From: Paramecium pentaurelia
Taxonomy: Eukaryota; Ciliophora; Oligohymenophorea; Peniculida; Parameciidae
Assembly (NCBI GenBank): GCA_905183005.1
Contig: CAJJDO010000082.1
Span: forward strand, 62,001-126,000
Reading direction: 5' to 3'
DNA length: 64,000 nt
Position 1 is the first letter of the stretch; each line of letters begins with the position of its first letter. A model generated the notes under the pieces. It saw only the letters and a program-made list of their open reading frames with translations. It was not told the origin of the DNA and did not search any database. Below, one piece after another: positions 27,932 to 39,395 of this stretch. Position numbers and translations under genes: made by a program.

Positions 27932-30043
27932 ATGAATGTTGAAACACAGAGCAGTTTATATAACAAATTCAAAGAATTATTAGATAAATTGAAGTATTAT
28001 TAATCTACATATTAGAAATAAGGAAAAACCTAATGTTGTCTTTACACTTCAAGAATTGAATTGTGATGATACAAAACAATTTTTTTAAGTAACTACAGAG
28101 TTAATCTCATCTGGCATTAATTTTGCTATTGCTCAAGTAATATTTAAGGCAATAATTTTAAGTAAATTGATAAAAGAATGTGGCATATTCTTAAACAATA
28201 AATTGATATTGAATTAAAAAGCATATCTCCAGATGTAGATTAAGAAATTAAATAATTTTATGATCTTAGAATAAATTTCCTAAAATCTATTATCAAAAAT
28301 CTAACTCAATAACAATAACTAGGAGAATTGAATAATGATAATGAATTCAGATAATTTTTAGCTAATTTATATTGTTATGCTGGTGAATTACATGAACATC
28401 TTGGTAGGAGATTTGAAAAGATGAATCAATAGCCAAAGGATAATTTTAAATTTGCTGATTTATTCTATAATAAGGCAATATCTATCTATCCCTTTTAAGG
28501 AAAATATTACTTCTTAGTAGCTACCTTAATGAGATAATTTTAAGACACATTCAATGCAGCATGTTATCTATTAAAAGCCTATTTTGCTCAAATATCTTAC
28601 AATTGCAAAGAGAATATGAATGAAGTATTTGAAATTAATAGAAATCATTATAATGAATGGGCTAAACACATTAAACCTGCAAGTGAATTGGATAGGGATA
28701 CATATTTAAGAACTTTTATGGTTTATTTAATAAGATATAATACGATTGTTGTATGAATTTAGAGTTAATATAGTTTACTAAAATTGGTTTTGAAGAGTTG
28801 CCTTAATTAACTAATATGTTTTATCATTTATAAGAGTATTTTAAGATAGTCAAAACAAATGTACATAATGATCATAAGCAATAATATCAATTACTTTAAA
28901 AAGTAATAATGATGACAAATTTTGGTTTACACAATAGTTTAACTACATTCTAATTGAAGACTGTTCAAGATATCAAAGATAATGATTTAGTGAGAGAATC
29001 AATTAAATATGTCTATGGATTATATGTCAATTCACTTGATTTTATATTAAAATATTTGCTTTAGAATTCAATGAAGAATTTAGATTAAGTGTCTCCAGTA
29101 ACATTTTTATAATTAGTAATTCCAATCATTTACTATTTATATGATTAACCTTTAATTTGTACATATTTATTGTCTGAATATCCTTCTTTAAATGATAAAT
29201 TGGCATAGATATTTTTATATTCAAGATAGAACTTGTATTAGACAGAGAATATGAATAATGATTTATTTTAATTTCAATCTTAATTGAATGAATAATTTCA
29301 CACTTTTTTGTTTCCATTTGAAATACCATTAGTAGGATTCATTTGTTATAATCATGTTCTTTAGACATTTAAATAATAATCTTCAATCTATAAAGAAGAA
29401 GATAATTAGACATCAACAATACTATTTTATGTTTGTGAATAAATAATATAATAATTACATGGCATTTAAATATAAACTGTAAAAGAACCAAAATTGGAAT
29501 AAGAGATACCTAAAGAATTGATTAAGAAACTTATTATAATAGATGGAATGAATGTGGCAATGAGATATGGATAAGAGTAATCTTAGATAGCAAAGTTTTG
29601 TTCTTAAGGTTTAAAATGTGCCTTAGAATTTTGGATAAAGAGAGGACATGAAGTTATGATTATTTTACCTGATTTTTGTTTTAATGAAAATGAGATAAAT
29701 AAAAAAAAAGAATCTAATGTAATATAATTAAATAATTATCAATTAGAAAAATAATATTAACAAACTACCTGATGATTTCAAAATGTTATTAGAAATGAAG
29801 AATAAAGGTTATGCTTATGGAGTTCCAAATTGGAATTATGATGACTCTTATATGATTCAATATGCAAGAGAAAAGGGAGGAATGATTTTAACTAATGATC
29901 GATATAATGATCATATTAGAGCTTTAGAATCAAATATTGTAGAAAGAGAAAGATTGAAGGAATGGATTAGAAATAATTGTATAAGTTATACTTTTCTATA
30001 AAATGAATTGGTACCTAATCCTGATCAATTAAAGAGAATTTGA
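27932..30043 (+). CDS. SMG5/6/7-like protein with C-terminal NYN (Regnase-type) nuclease domain
   Basis: N-terminal half resembles the 14-3-3-like/helical-hairpin domain of SMG5/6/7 (EST1): RMWHILKQQIDIELK, CYAGELHEHLGRRFEK, FADLFYNKAISIYPFQGKYY and IPLVGFICYNHVLQTF (the P.D..L.GF.PL-like motif). The C-terminus is a Zc3h12a/NYN ribonuclease fold: KKLIIIDGMNVAMRYGQEQ, CALEFWIKRGHEVMIILPD, WNYDDSYMIQYAREKGGMI, LTNDRYNDHIRA. The acidic residues expected in the active site (IIDGMN, NYDDSY, TNDRYND) are present. Introns of 22, 26, 23 and 28 nt. Likely role: RNA decay, possibly nonsense-mediated decay (inference). TGA 30041-30043. Confidence 0.85.
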
Positions 30044-30139
30044 TTATTATATATTAATACATAACATAACATAACATAAAGTATGTATAAATAAACAAAT
30101 AAACAAAATTATTATTATATGATGTACTTATAATTTATC

Positions 30140-31080
30140 AAATGTTATTGTTCAAATTTGATCTGGGGGGAGCTTATTATTAAACTTATTATGGTGCAGG
30201 TTGATATTAAGGATATTATGGATATGTTGGGTATGATGGAATCACTCTTGATGATACAATTGGAGCAGCATATTAGACTGGATAAGTTTATACTGGTTAA
30301 ACAACACTGACTGGTTATTATACATATTATTGAACAACTGGTTATGGTGCAACTGTTTATACAATTGGTTATTAGACCACTTATTAGACAACTGGTTGTT
30401 AAACAACTTATTACACAACTGGTTATTGAACAACTTATTACTAAAAATTAATTTAAGGAAATAATTACATGAACAACTTATCTTTCAACTGGATAATATT
30501 CAACTCTTTCTTAATATCTGTCAACTGGAACATATTCTAATAATTTTTAATTAATTATATTTACCTGTGTATTTCTCTTAGAATACTTATGGGACGTATT
30601 CTGTTTAATATTCAACTGCATAATAATCTGTCACTTTTCTTTCTCTTGGGACATATTGAACGACTTCCTGTTCTTCATATTCCATAACAGCCTTTTAGTA
30701 TGGGACATATTCGATTCTTGATTCTCCTTTGATTGTTGCCTAATTTAAATTTGAATTTTTTTAGTTACATGAACTGATTGTTAAACGACTGGTTAAGCAA
30801 TAACTGATTATTGTAAAACTGGGGCTTAAACAACTGGTTAAGCAACAACTGGTTAAGCAACAACTGGTGCAACTGGTCTAGCAACACTGTATGTTAATGG
30901 AGCAACTGGAGCATATGCAGGAGCATATTATGTTGGATAGGTTGCTAATGGGGCAGGTGCATATTAAGGTGCATATTGAGGAGCATATTAAGGTGCAAAT
31001 TAAGGTGCATATTATGGTTGTTATGGTTGATATTATGGTGCTTATGGTTGTTGAGGAGGTTGATCTAAAAAAGTAGAGAG
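30140..31080 (+). pseudogene. Decayed Gly/Tyr/Thr/Gln-rich repeat gene
   Basis: Imperfect repeats of an ACAACTGGTTAT/TAA type encode TTGY/TTGQ units, followed at 30890-31060 by GAYQ units (GGTGCATATTAA type). The plus frames contain many in-frame TGA codons at positions where related units have TAA/TGT/GGA, and the repeat changes frame at least twice (about 30470 and 30780-30890). A GGGGGG run sits at 30165. This fits a silk- or prion-like repeat protein that has lost its frame. Alternatives: a live gene with many unseen introns, or readthrough; no simple short-intron model removes all stops. Confidence 0.5.
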
Positions 31081-31209
31081 ATTATTTTACTTGATGGTGC
31101 AGGAGGTCTTTGAGACATTTTTGATAAAAAGATTTTTTTCTTATTTTTATTTATATATCCATGCCATAAATTTTATTGCTTAAATATCCTAAACAAATAA
31201 TTATAATTA

Positions 31210-32182
31210 ATGTAGTTAAGAAGTATCTCAAATAAAAAAAAACCAAGTTAATTGACTCAAACTACTCAACTATTGGAGAAAGAAACTAAACATATGGTAT
31301 TTATCAATCTAACAAAATCAATAGGAAGAACAATTATAACAACTTAAATAAATAATGCAATAAGAAAAATTTAAGAGGGAATCAGAAAAACCAACCGGAT
31401 AAAATGGTACTAGATGGAAAGCTGCTAAAATAGATAAAGGATTAAGAAATTATACTCAAAATTTACTACAAAAAAAAAATAGTTTTGAAAAGAAATCTAT
31501 CCCTACAGTTGTTAGACCAACATCAGCTAAATTACAACCTTTAGAAAAATCAATTAAAACACCAGCAATAGACAAAGATATTGAAATATTTTTTACCTAA
31601 GTAGGATTGTTGCAATATAAAGAAAAATTTTAAAATTACACAATTCAAAGTTTAAGTATTTTTTATTTCTTATTTAGAGAGAATGTCACTGTTTAATAGT
31701 TAAGAGAAATGGGCATATTACCAGGTCATTAAATAAAAATAATGAGAGCATTAAAAGAAATGCCTGAAAATATATAATAAATGCAAGAAGATAGTTTCTG
31801 TTAAAGTAGAGTAAGTATGTCAGTAAGTGGAGTATAATGTAATTAAGCAAAATTAGCATGTTGGTTATGTTATAAGATTTTTGATGATACAGAGATAAAT
31901 TGTAATGGAAGGAACTTTTGTAGTTAATAATGTCTGATATAATTTAATTAAGAATATATGATCAAATGTTCAAAATGCAACAAGAAATTTTACAAGAATG
32001 ATGGCTGTGTCGTTTATGATAATTACTATTGTTCTCAATCTTGTAGTATAGATGCAAATGATTCAGTGAAAGGATGCAGTACAAATACTATAGAAAGTGA
32101 AATAGAAGAGGATTAATTTCAATAAACGAATTATGCAGAATAATTTAATGAATTCTTAACTTCTAGTTTATTAAATAATTGA
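31210..32182 (+). CDS. SAM-domain protein with Cys-rich zinc-binding C-terminus
   Basis: About 305 aa. A charged N-terminus is followed by a SAM (sterile alpha motif) domain: VGLLQYKEKFQNYTIQSL...VTVQQLREMGILPGHQIKIMRAL. The C-terminus has regularly spaced cysteines (CWLCYKIF, NFCSQQCLIQF, MIKCSKCNKKFYKNDGC, YYCSQSC), consistent with one or two zinc-binding modules. Introns are 28 nt (31294-31321) and about 24 nt (near 31660, inside the SAM domain, with a slightly odd ...TAGAG acceptor). TGA at 32180-32182 directly abuts the stop of the convergent gene. SAM domains usually mediate oligomerisation; the partner is unknown. Confidence 0.8.
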
Positions 32183-32899
32183 TCAATCATCCTCTGATTG
32201 TTCTGAACAGTCTTCTTTTAATTTTAATTCATTAAGTTAATATATTAATTTATCTTGATCTAAGTTTGATTTGCTTTTCATTTATTACACATCATCTACA
32301 TTAGATTCTTCTACTTATTAAACAGGTTTTTTATCTTTTTCTTCTTCAGGTTATTATTATTATAATCGTTTAAGATCTTATAACTGCTACTTTTTTTCAT
32401 TAACTTTCTTCTTTTTTTTAACTTCCATTGGAACTTAAACTCTTGGAACAAAGCAATTATATATGCGTCGAGAATTTGCAGTAAGATTCTTTAAATATAC
32501 TTTATTTTTCTTGTATTCTTATTTTATTTTATCAAAGTTGATAACACTATTAGTTTACTTTATTCTCTTTTCAATACCCTAATATTAATTTATAGTTAAT
32601 ACTTCATTATCTTCAATTAATTTTCTCATTTCTAATATTTTCTAACCTAAATTAGATGGTTTAATAGGTAGATCATCATTTAAAGCATAAGATGAAGGTT
32701 AATTATTGATGGTTAAGATTTTCTACACTAATATTTTATTTTCAGTGTTTTCAGGATGTTTGATTTCAAGTAATTTTTTTGATGTAGAAGGTTTTAATTT
32801 TTTCTTATGGAATGGTTTCTCTACATTCATTGGTTATTCTTTGATATTTTAAACTTGATTGACATGTTTATTATATTACTACAATGAAATATAATTCAT
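32183..32899 (-). CDS. Lys/Gln-rich basic protein, about 238 aa
   Basis: Frame from ATG at 32899 (MNYISLQQYNKHVNQVQN) or the inner MNVEKPFHKKKLKPS to TGA 32183-32185. Contains SNLGQKILEMRKLIEDNEVL, a basic KKKKKVNEKKQQ block and an acidic tail ending CSEQSEDD. No family recognised; probably partly disordered. The stop codon touches that of the convergent SAM gene with no base between. The N-terminus is uncertain. Confidence 0.6.
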
Positions 32900-32972
32900 A
32901 CATATAGCAAATTGTACTCTGACATTGGAGTGATTATTTCATTTTTATTCCAAATATTAGTCATTAAATTAA

Positions 32973-33343
32973 ATGGACAAGTTTGACACAATTTAGGGAA
33001 AACTGTTCTATACTGTTTATTGTATGCATAAATCAAATGAAATTACTCATTACTAAAGAGGAAGAATTAAAGGTAGATAATCAATAATAATCAAATAGAT
33101 CTGATTGTATAATGGGATCCTCAAATTCAAGAAATCATCAAAAATCCAAATAGACTTAAATAGAACCTTCTCGAAATGGCATGCTCTTACTCAGACAATG
33201 AAGACTCTAAATAAACCAAAATAACTCCTAGGAGTATCAGTCGATTGAATGTAAGAATAGGTCATAGTAACTTCAAATTATCAAGTAAATCTTACAGTTC
33301 ATTATCATCACCATTGGATTAAAGAAAACAATTATTAATATGA
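32973..33343 (+). CDS. Small protein, about 114 aa, unknown
   Basis: Starts MDKFDTIQGKLFYTVYCMHK; a 26-nt intron near 33072-33097 joins to DLIVQWDPQIQEIIKNPNRL, then a Ser-rich basic tail (TPRSISRLNVRIGHSNFKLS) and TGA 33341-33343. No domain recognised. The splice gives a clean continuous frame, which supports a real gene. Convergent with the kelch gene, 6 bp between stops. Confidence 0.6.
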
Positions 33344-33349
33344 TAATAA

Positions 33350-35225
33350 TCAGATTATTTTTCTTTCTAAATATTTTTCAAAATTTTAGAGTATGTGCAG
33401 ATTATCATGAATAACTTTTTTTACAAATCCAATCATTATATCATATCGCATTAATACTTTTTTTCTTTATGGATTTGGAAGATATGATCTTCTTGCTTAA
33501 GTAGTTTTTCGAAGAGTTATTTTAAATGGTTTATATCCATCTGAAACATCAGATTCTTCATAAAACATTGATCTTTTTTTTCTTAATTAAAATTCCAATT
33601 TTGATGGTTCTTCAAGATTAGGTGTATTATTGTACATAATCCTATCTTTAGTTACTCGAGATAACACCTATTATTAATCTGTTTCAATGAATCCAACATC
33701 AGGTTCTAGATATCTTTCACTTCCTATCCCACCAAAGACTGCAATTTTAGAACTTAACAAAACAGTTGAATGAGCACAACGAGGAATCTTGAGCCCTTCA
33801 GCAATAACTTATTACCAAATATTCAAATTAGGATAAAAGATATAATATTCATCTGATTCTAAAGTACCATTTACAATAAAATCTCTTAATCCACCTATGA
33901 CAGCTATACCTTAAACTTTTCTTAGATATTCAATAGTGTGATTGTGCATAGGATGAGGTCCTTTACCAATAGTCTCCACAATATCCCATGAAAGAGGAGT
34001 ATTATTAGAGGAACAATATGTTAGTTTACGCATATAATTAACAGAATTCCCTTCAACATCTTTACCTCCAAAAGAATATATGTTATCTGATGGCATTATA
34101 TCAGTAGTCATGGTTTCTTGGAATTTGCCTTGAGATGAAATATTAACTATGGCATGACAACTTACAGGAGGAGATTTGACTTTAAATAATTTCCACACCT
34201 ACTTTTCCATATTGTAAACAGCAGTATCTGATAGAACTTCTTCATTTGAATTAATTCCTCCATATACAAGCATCCATTTTGGACCAACTAAACATGCTCT
34301 ATGTTATCTTCTAGGTTCTATATAATCTCCTTAAGGATGAATCTTTTCCCAAGTCATAGTACTTACAGTGTATTCATAAATAGAATTAGTGCATTCTCTT
34401 AGTTTTAGTTTAGGATTGAATTATCCACATCCACCAAAGTAGATAAATTTATTTTTATATTGAACCACTGATAAACCTGCTCTTCCTTATTTAGGATGAT
34501 CTCCATTTCCTTATACTACTTGCCATATCTGGAATTCTGTAAATAATTATTTAATTTTACTTATATCATATTTGAGCATTTGATTTCTAACTCCATCTCC
34601 TCCTATTCCTCCGTATAAATATAATTAATCATTGAACAATGTAAATGCAGCTTGTTCTGTGAATGATGGTTTGAATGTTCTTATATCTCTTGTGAGTCTT
34701 TAAGATTCGAAATAGAAAGTAAGTTGAGTAGGAGTATCCATGATTTATTCTATGGGTGCATCCAATTTAGGAAGCTGGAACACTAATTATATTGCAATAA
34801 TATAAACCTTTTTATTATGGTTTTAATTCCATTGCCTTTTTTGGTGATTGATCTCTACGCTTCAGTTTTTAATAATTTCTAAATTTCGTCTTTTGAGTTA
34901 GAGATAAAGCTTCAGTCATAGCATTTTCTTATCTTTCTCTACTTTAATTTATAATGGTTTCTCTTTATTTTTTATTGTGTTATAACTAAACTTACAATCT
35001 TTCCTTTGGAGATGGTATTCTTGAGACTTAATGTGTGAATGCAGCCCTATATCAATCAAATTAATACATTTAAGGCATTTCAGTAAATGTTTTAAAGAAG
35101 GTACTTTGAGTAAGTGAAGCATTTTTTTCAAAATGTATTATTTCTATTTGAGGTTGAACTGTTACAAGAGACGATGATCGTCTCATTGATTATTATTATT
35201 GTGGCAATTATTTCAATTTTTTCAT
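33350..35225 (-). CDS. Kelch-repeat protein
   Basis: About 600 aa. A basic, Gln-rich N-terminus (from MKKLKQLPQQQQSMRRSSS) precedes about five to six kelch blades seen as repeated GG-Tyr/Trp units: LYLYGGIGGDG, FIYFGGCGQF...MTWEKI, WMLVYGGINS...VWKLF, NIYSFGGKD...LSWDIV, IAVIGGLRD...NIWQQV and IAVFGGIGS. A short basic tail follows. Two introns (21 nt near 35070 and 25 nt near 34795) join the N-terminal exons. Kelch propellers bind proteins; no BTB or other effector domain is present, so the role is open. Confidence 0.88.
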
Positions 35226-35253
35226 TAAATGCAATAATTTTTATTGTTAATTA

Positions 35254-36378
35254 ATGTTCAGCTTTTCACCAATCAAACAGAAATAATACTTAAGTGCATC
35301 TAACTAATTTGAATAACCATTAGATGATATGAGTTGTATAATAGAATATGGCAGTGTTGGATCTTTATATTTAGGAAACATAGAGTCAGCTTGTATTTAA
35401 TTTTAATCAACTATAATAGCCAGTTTAGAAAACTTGAAAAGACACAAAATTAAGGGAGTTCTATCTATTTGTATGAATAAGATTCCTTTTGATGTGTAAA
35501 CATCCTTATAACATTATTTACACATTTATTTGGAAGATTGTGAGTCTGAAAATATAGCAAGACATTTTGAGAATTCCAATTAATTCATTGATAAAGCTAG
35601 ACAATCTGGAAATGTCTTAGTTCATTGTATGGCTGGAATATCTAGATCAGCTACTCTTGTTGCAGCTTATTTAATGAAGAAAAACAATATGAGTGCTTAA
35701 GATGCTATAAGATTACTTGAAAGAAAAAGATGGTAAGTCTATCCTAATAATGGATTCCTTAGACAATTATAATAATATGAAAAAGTATTATTATAATAAA
35801 ATGGAAGATCTGATATCTCTTCTCCTCTTAGAGATTAATGGTCTAAGTAAATAATAATAATTATATTTAGATAATTTTAAACACCAACTAAGGATAGTTT
35901 ATTTTCTAATAAATATGATGAATAACAATACTCCAGTCAAAAAACTAGACCATTAGATGAAATATGCTTTGATAATTATAAAAGAAAATCTGTAGGTTAT
36001 GATGATTAGCTTAGAAATTCAGAAACTAATGAAAAGAAACCTTTTTCTTTAACTGAACATAGGCCAAGTTCAGCTACAAGAACATCACCTGATCTTATTA
36101 AAAAAAAGAATTTATTAGCTGATGCAAGTAATTTTATATTTTAATTAATTATAGTTCATGGAAATAAGAAAGATGGTTTAGCTGCATTGGCTTTGGAATT
36201 AAATTCAATTGATTGGTAAAGTAAAAAATTAGATTTTGAAAGCAAATATTCAAAACCATCCATTTAATAAAATAATACCAAATCATTCTTGACTCCTAAT
36301 CGTCCTTTATAATTAAATCAACATCAAAGTAAATTGGATGAATTACTAAATTCTTTCAATAGAAAATCCATACTATGA
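35254..36378 (+). CDS. Dual-specificity protein phosphatase
   Basis: The catalytic domain occupies the first 190 residues: SLYLGNIESA, a general-acid region YLHIYLEDCESENI, and the signature VHCMAGISRSATLVAAYLM with the catalytic Cys and Arg, followed by RKRWQVYPNNGFLRQL. The C-terminal 150 residues are polar and disordered. Introns of 24 nt (about 35847) and 27 nt (about 36128). TGA 36376-36378. Classical atypical DSP layout without an N-terminal MAPK-binding domain. Divergent from the kelch gene with a 28-bp gap. Confidence 0.93.
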
Positions 36379-36433
36379 TTATAGATATATATAAAATATA
36401 TATCCAAATAATCTTAAATCATTATTATTATTA

Positions 36434-38123
36434 ATGAATTCCCTGTCCAAGCGTATTAGAAAGATTAAGAAAACCCCTAAGGTGACCTAATATGAAGATT
36501 CCAATGATCCTCAATAATTCACTGCTTGCATCGCAAACCTCAATTAAATTGTGGCTGAAGATCAATGTTTCTCTAGTTTCACTATTTTCTAGTCAAATAA
36601 ATTATAACTAAGGAGTTATTGGTTAGATTGATAGAATATTTAAGACACAACAATCCATAAGTTGTTATCAATGCTCTCAATGCAATCTAAAATGTATTAC
36701 GTATTAGTGATAATTTTGGTTCTGAAGTTAGAGATCAATTTAAAGACTTAGGTTTATTGGGCATTTTATTATTATTTCCTATTTAAGAAAATACTTTATC
36801 AAGTTACTTAAATTTGGCAATAGAAATATTTGAAACTTGGAATATAACATTATTAATGCCATTTTATTAAAGAATATTACCAATATTAGATAATTGTCTA
36901 TAAAAAGTTTATAATGAAGATATCATATCAGAAACATTAAATTTATTATAAGTACTTACAGAAATACCTTAATTTAATTTAAAGAAAATAAATGTTGATT
37001 AAATTTTCTAAAATGATATTATTAAATAATTACATTTTGCTAATCAAATGAAATTAAAAGCTTTGACACTTTAAATATACTTAAACATAGATAGATTAGA
37101 TAATGAAATGTTTTAATTAATAAATGAAGTCATAAGAATCAATATTTTCTAAGAATTGGATAATATTGAATCATTTCTTTAAAAATAAGTGACAATGGAG
37201 GAAGAATCTGAATTTAAATAAGATGAAAGATTACTTAGTACACTATAAATTTGGAAATGCTCAGCTTAATCTATTATTTAAGTATTAGTTTATTTAAATC
37301 GAATTTATGAAGAAGATAATGATGATCAATATGTTAATAATAAGAGATTTTAATAGTTTTTCTAAAAGAATATTATAATTGAATTGGAAGAATTAGTATT
37401 AAAGAATTTCTTCAATTATTCTGGAGTCATTCAAAAAAAATTATTTACTGATCAAACTACTTTCACTGATGAAATATTGAGTCTAACTCTTTTAATTTTT
37501 AAGTAATTGTAAATTTAATAAATTTTAGTTTAGGAAATAATTTATTAGCCAATCTCTAACCTTTAGTATGTTTATAAACAATAGAACCTATTCTACCATA
37601 GATTTAAGCTATTCTACAAGTAGATATAATTTCAGATGAGGATAAAAAAGAACTTGCTTAATCTGAATTAATATTTTTGATAAAGTTATTAAAAGTGAAT
37701 CCACAACTTGTTTTATAAATTCCACCATAATTTATTGTAAATTTATGTGAATTAACTGAAAAAACTGATATATTATTTCACATCATAGAAGTTATGAAAA
37801 TTAGGTATTCTAGCAAAGTAAAAAATGATATTGAAACTATACGTCAAGTAACATAAAAATTACTAAAATTAATGAATTAATCAAATATTATGTTGGCTGC
37901 TTAAGCTTTGGATTGTCTTTTCGATGTTTATACAGAAGAAGATTTCAATAGTCTTTTAGTGGAAATGAATATTATTGAACTTTTATCATAGGGATACTAA
38001 TATTTATAATCATAATTGCCAAAAGAAAAGAAAAGTTTAGAAAAAGATGATTGGAAATTTTTAAAACTTACCGTAACCAATTTAAAATAGTTTATTGAAT
38101 ACAAAGTAAAAATTATTAAGTGA
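36434..38123 (+). CDS. ARM/HEAT-repeat protein, HEATR3/Syo1-like
   Basis: Begins with a basic MNSLSKRIRKIKKTPKV segment followed by ARM-type repeats (LLVRLIEYLRHNNPQVVINA LNAIQNVL) and a long helical body, then near the end NIMLAAQALDCLFDVYTEED, which fits the conserved C-terminal motif of HEATR3/Syo1, the importin-linked chaperone of ribosomal protein L5. Introns: 26 nt (about 36565) and 20 nt (about 37511). TGA 38121-38123. The alternative is a divergent importin-alpha-like ARM protein. Family call is moderate. Confidence 0.65.
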
Positions 38124-38196
38124 TTTGATGTGTATATTAATTAATATAAAATAATACATAATTATTAAAGTTAACAAATTAAAATTCAAATGTCAC

Positions 38197-38448
38197 TCAT
38201 AATTTTTTATTGCCATCTATAAATTTACCTAACAATTCTTAAATGCCATAATCACTCCATTCCCTTTCCTTTTCTAATTTAGGTAATGATTCTGGAAGAT
38301 CCAAATTAACATTATCTTTTTTATCAGAAACATAAATATTAACATCTTTCAAAACATCCTTCCTCCATTTTGTATCAACTTTGTAACTCAATTATGGATT
38401 AAGTAAATTGAATGAGAAAACTCCATCTCTTCTTTGTGATGAATTCAT
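38197..38448 (-). CDS. Small protein, 83 aa, unknown
   Basis: Intron-free frame MNSSQRRDGVFSFNLLNPQL ... EWSDYGIQELLGKFIDGNKK, TGA 38197-38199. Compact, charged, with conserved-looking WRKDVLKDVNIYVSD and LPESLPKLEKEREW segments. No family recognised. Confidence 0.6.
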
Positions 38449-38525
38449 AATTTAAATTTATAATTATATATTAATTATAATATATTATGAACTGATTAAC
38501 TAAAAAAATTAGTTTATAAATTAAT

Positions 38526-38975
38526 TCATTATAAAATGAGCTATAAAATTGTATTCACATCAAATTTGAATTCAAGTTCTTTATTAAATTCAGGCAAAGG
38601 ATACTCATCTTCAAAATCGAATTGAACATTGTAATTCTGTAGTTTTCTCCTTAATTTAAGAACCTTTTTAGAGACAATAACTTATTATTTAGGAAATCTC
38701 TCAATGGGAGCTTCATATCCTTTTGTTTTAGCTCCAGGAATAGCAGCAGCTATAAGATCATCAAAAGTGTTCTTATTTTTGTCTAGTTTGAGTACAATCC
38801 AAATCATCTATTAAAAGAGTACATCCTTCTGATATTAATTAACCAATTTATCATATTTATCTTAATATCTATAGGGTTCATAATCCTATAAGAGGATGGC
38901 AACCCATTCACTATAATTGTATAAATCCTTCTCTTCAGAAACACTTAAGTATAAATCATCATCATTTGAGTTCAT
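38526..38975 (-). CDS. Small acidic/basic protein, about 145 aa, unknown
   Basis: Starts MNSNDDDLYLSVSEEKDLYN; contains YSEWVAILLQDYEPYRYQDK, TFDDLIAAAIPGAKTKGYEA and VIVSKKVLKLRRKLQNYNVQ. It may contain one 24-nt in-frame intron (from a GTACTC donor near 38795) that cannot be told from exon because its length is a multiple of three with no TGA. TGA 38526-38528. No family recognised. Confidence 0.6.
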
Positions 38976-39027
38976 ATATGATTATTTAATTTGTACACAT
39001 AAGAATATTAATTTATTATGGATATAA

Positions 39028-39351
39028 TCATTTCAGTAACAACTCTTTGGCTTCATTAATTTTAGTGGCCACATATGTAGATCCTCCTTAATCTGGATGA
39101 TTAAGCATCAATAATGTACGATGACGAGTCTTTATTTAATCTAGAGGTGTGCCTTCTCTGACTCCAAGAATTAATTAAGCTTCTCTTCTAGTAAGTTGAG
39201 TTGAGAAAGTTCCTTTATAAAATGCCCTTGAAGTTTCCACAGTTTTGAAAAACTCTTTACTTTTGATTTATCTGTATGTACGAATCAATAGTTTTGTTCC
39301 TCCTCCAACTACAATTAAACCACAACCTATAGCAAATAGAGCAGATGACAT
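39028..39351 (-). CDS. TIM14/Pam18 J-protein of the mitochondrial import motor
   Basis: 107 aa, one exon, the usual TIM14 length. An N-terminal membrane helix (SSALFAIGCGLIVVGGG) is followed by the matrix J-domain: SRAFYKGTFSTQLTRREAQL, ILGVREGTP, and the HPD catalytic motif in LLMLNHPDQGGSTYVATKIN. It stimulates mitochondrial Hsp70 at the TIM23 channel. TGA 39028-39030. Divergent from the kinase gene, 44 bp between starts. Confidence 0.95.
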
Positions 39352-39395
39352 AAATTTAATTTTATTTATGATTACAAATACAATTTATATATATA

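Noticed and set aside
30242..30433. Minus-strand Asn/Gln-rich ORF (FNNQL repeats)
   Set aside because: Shadow of the plus-strand TTGY repeats; the Gly/Tyr/Thr pattern on plus is the more regular reading.
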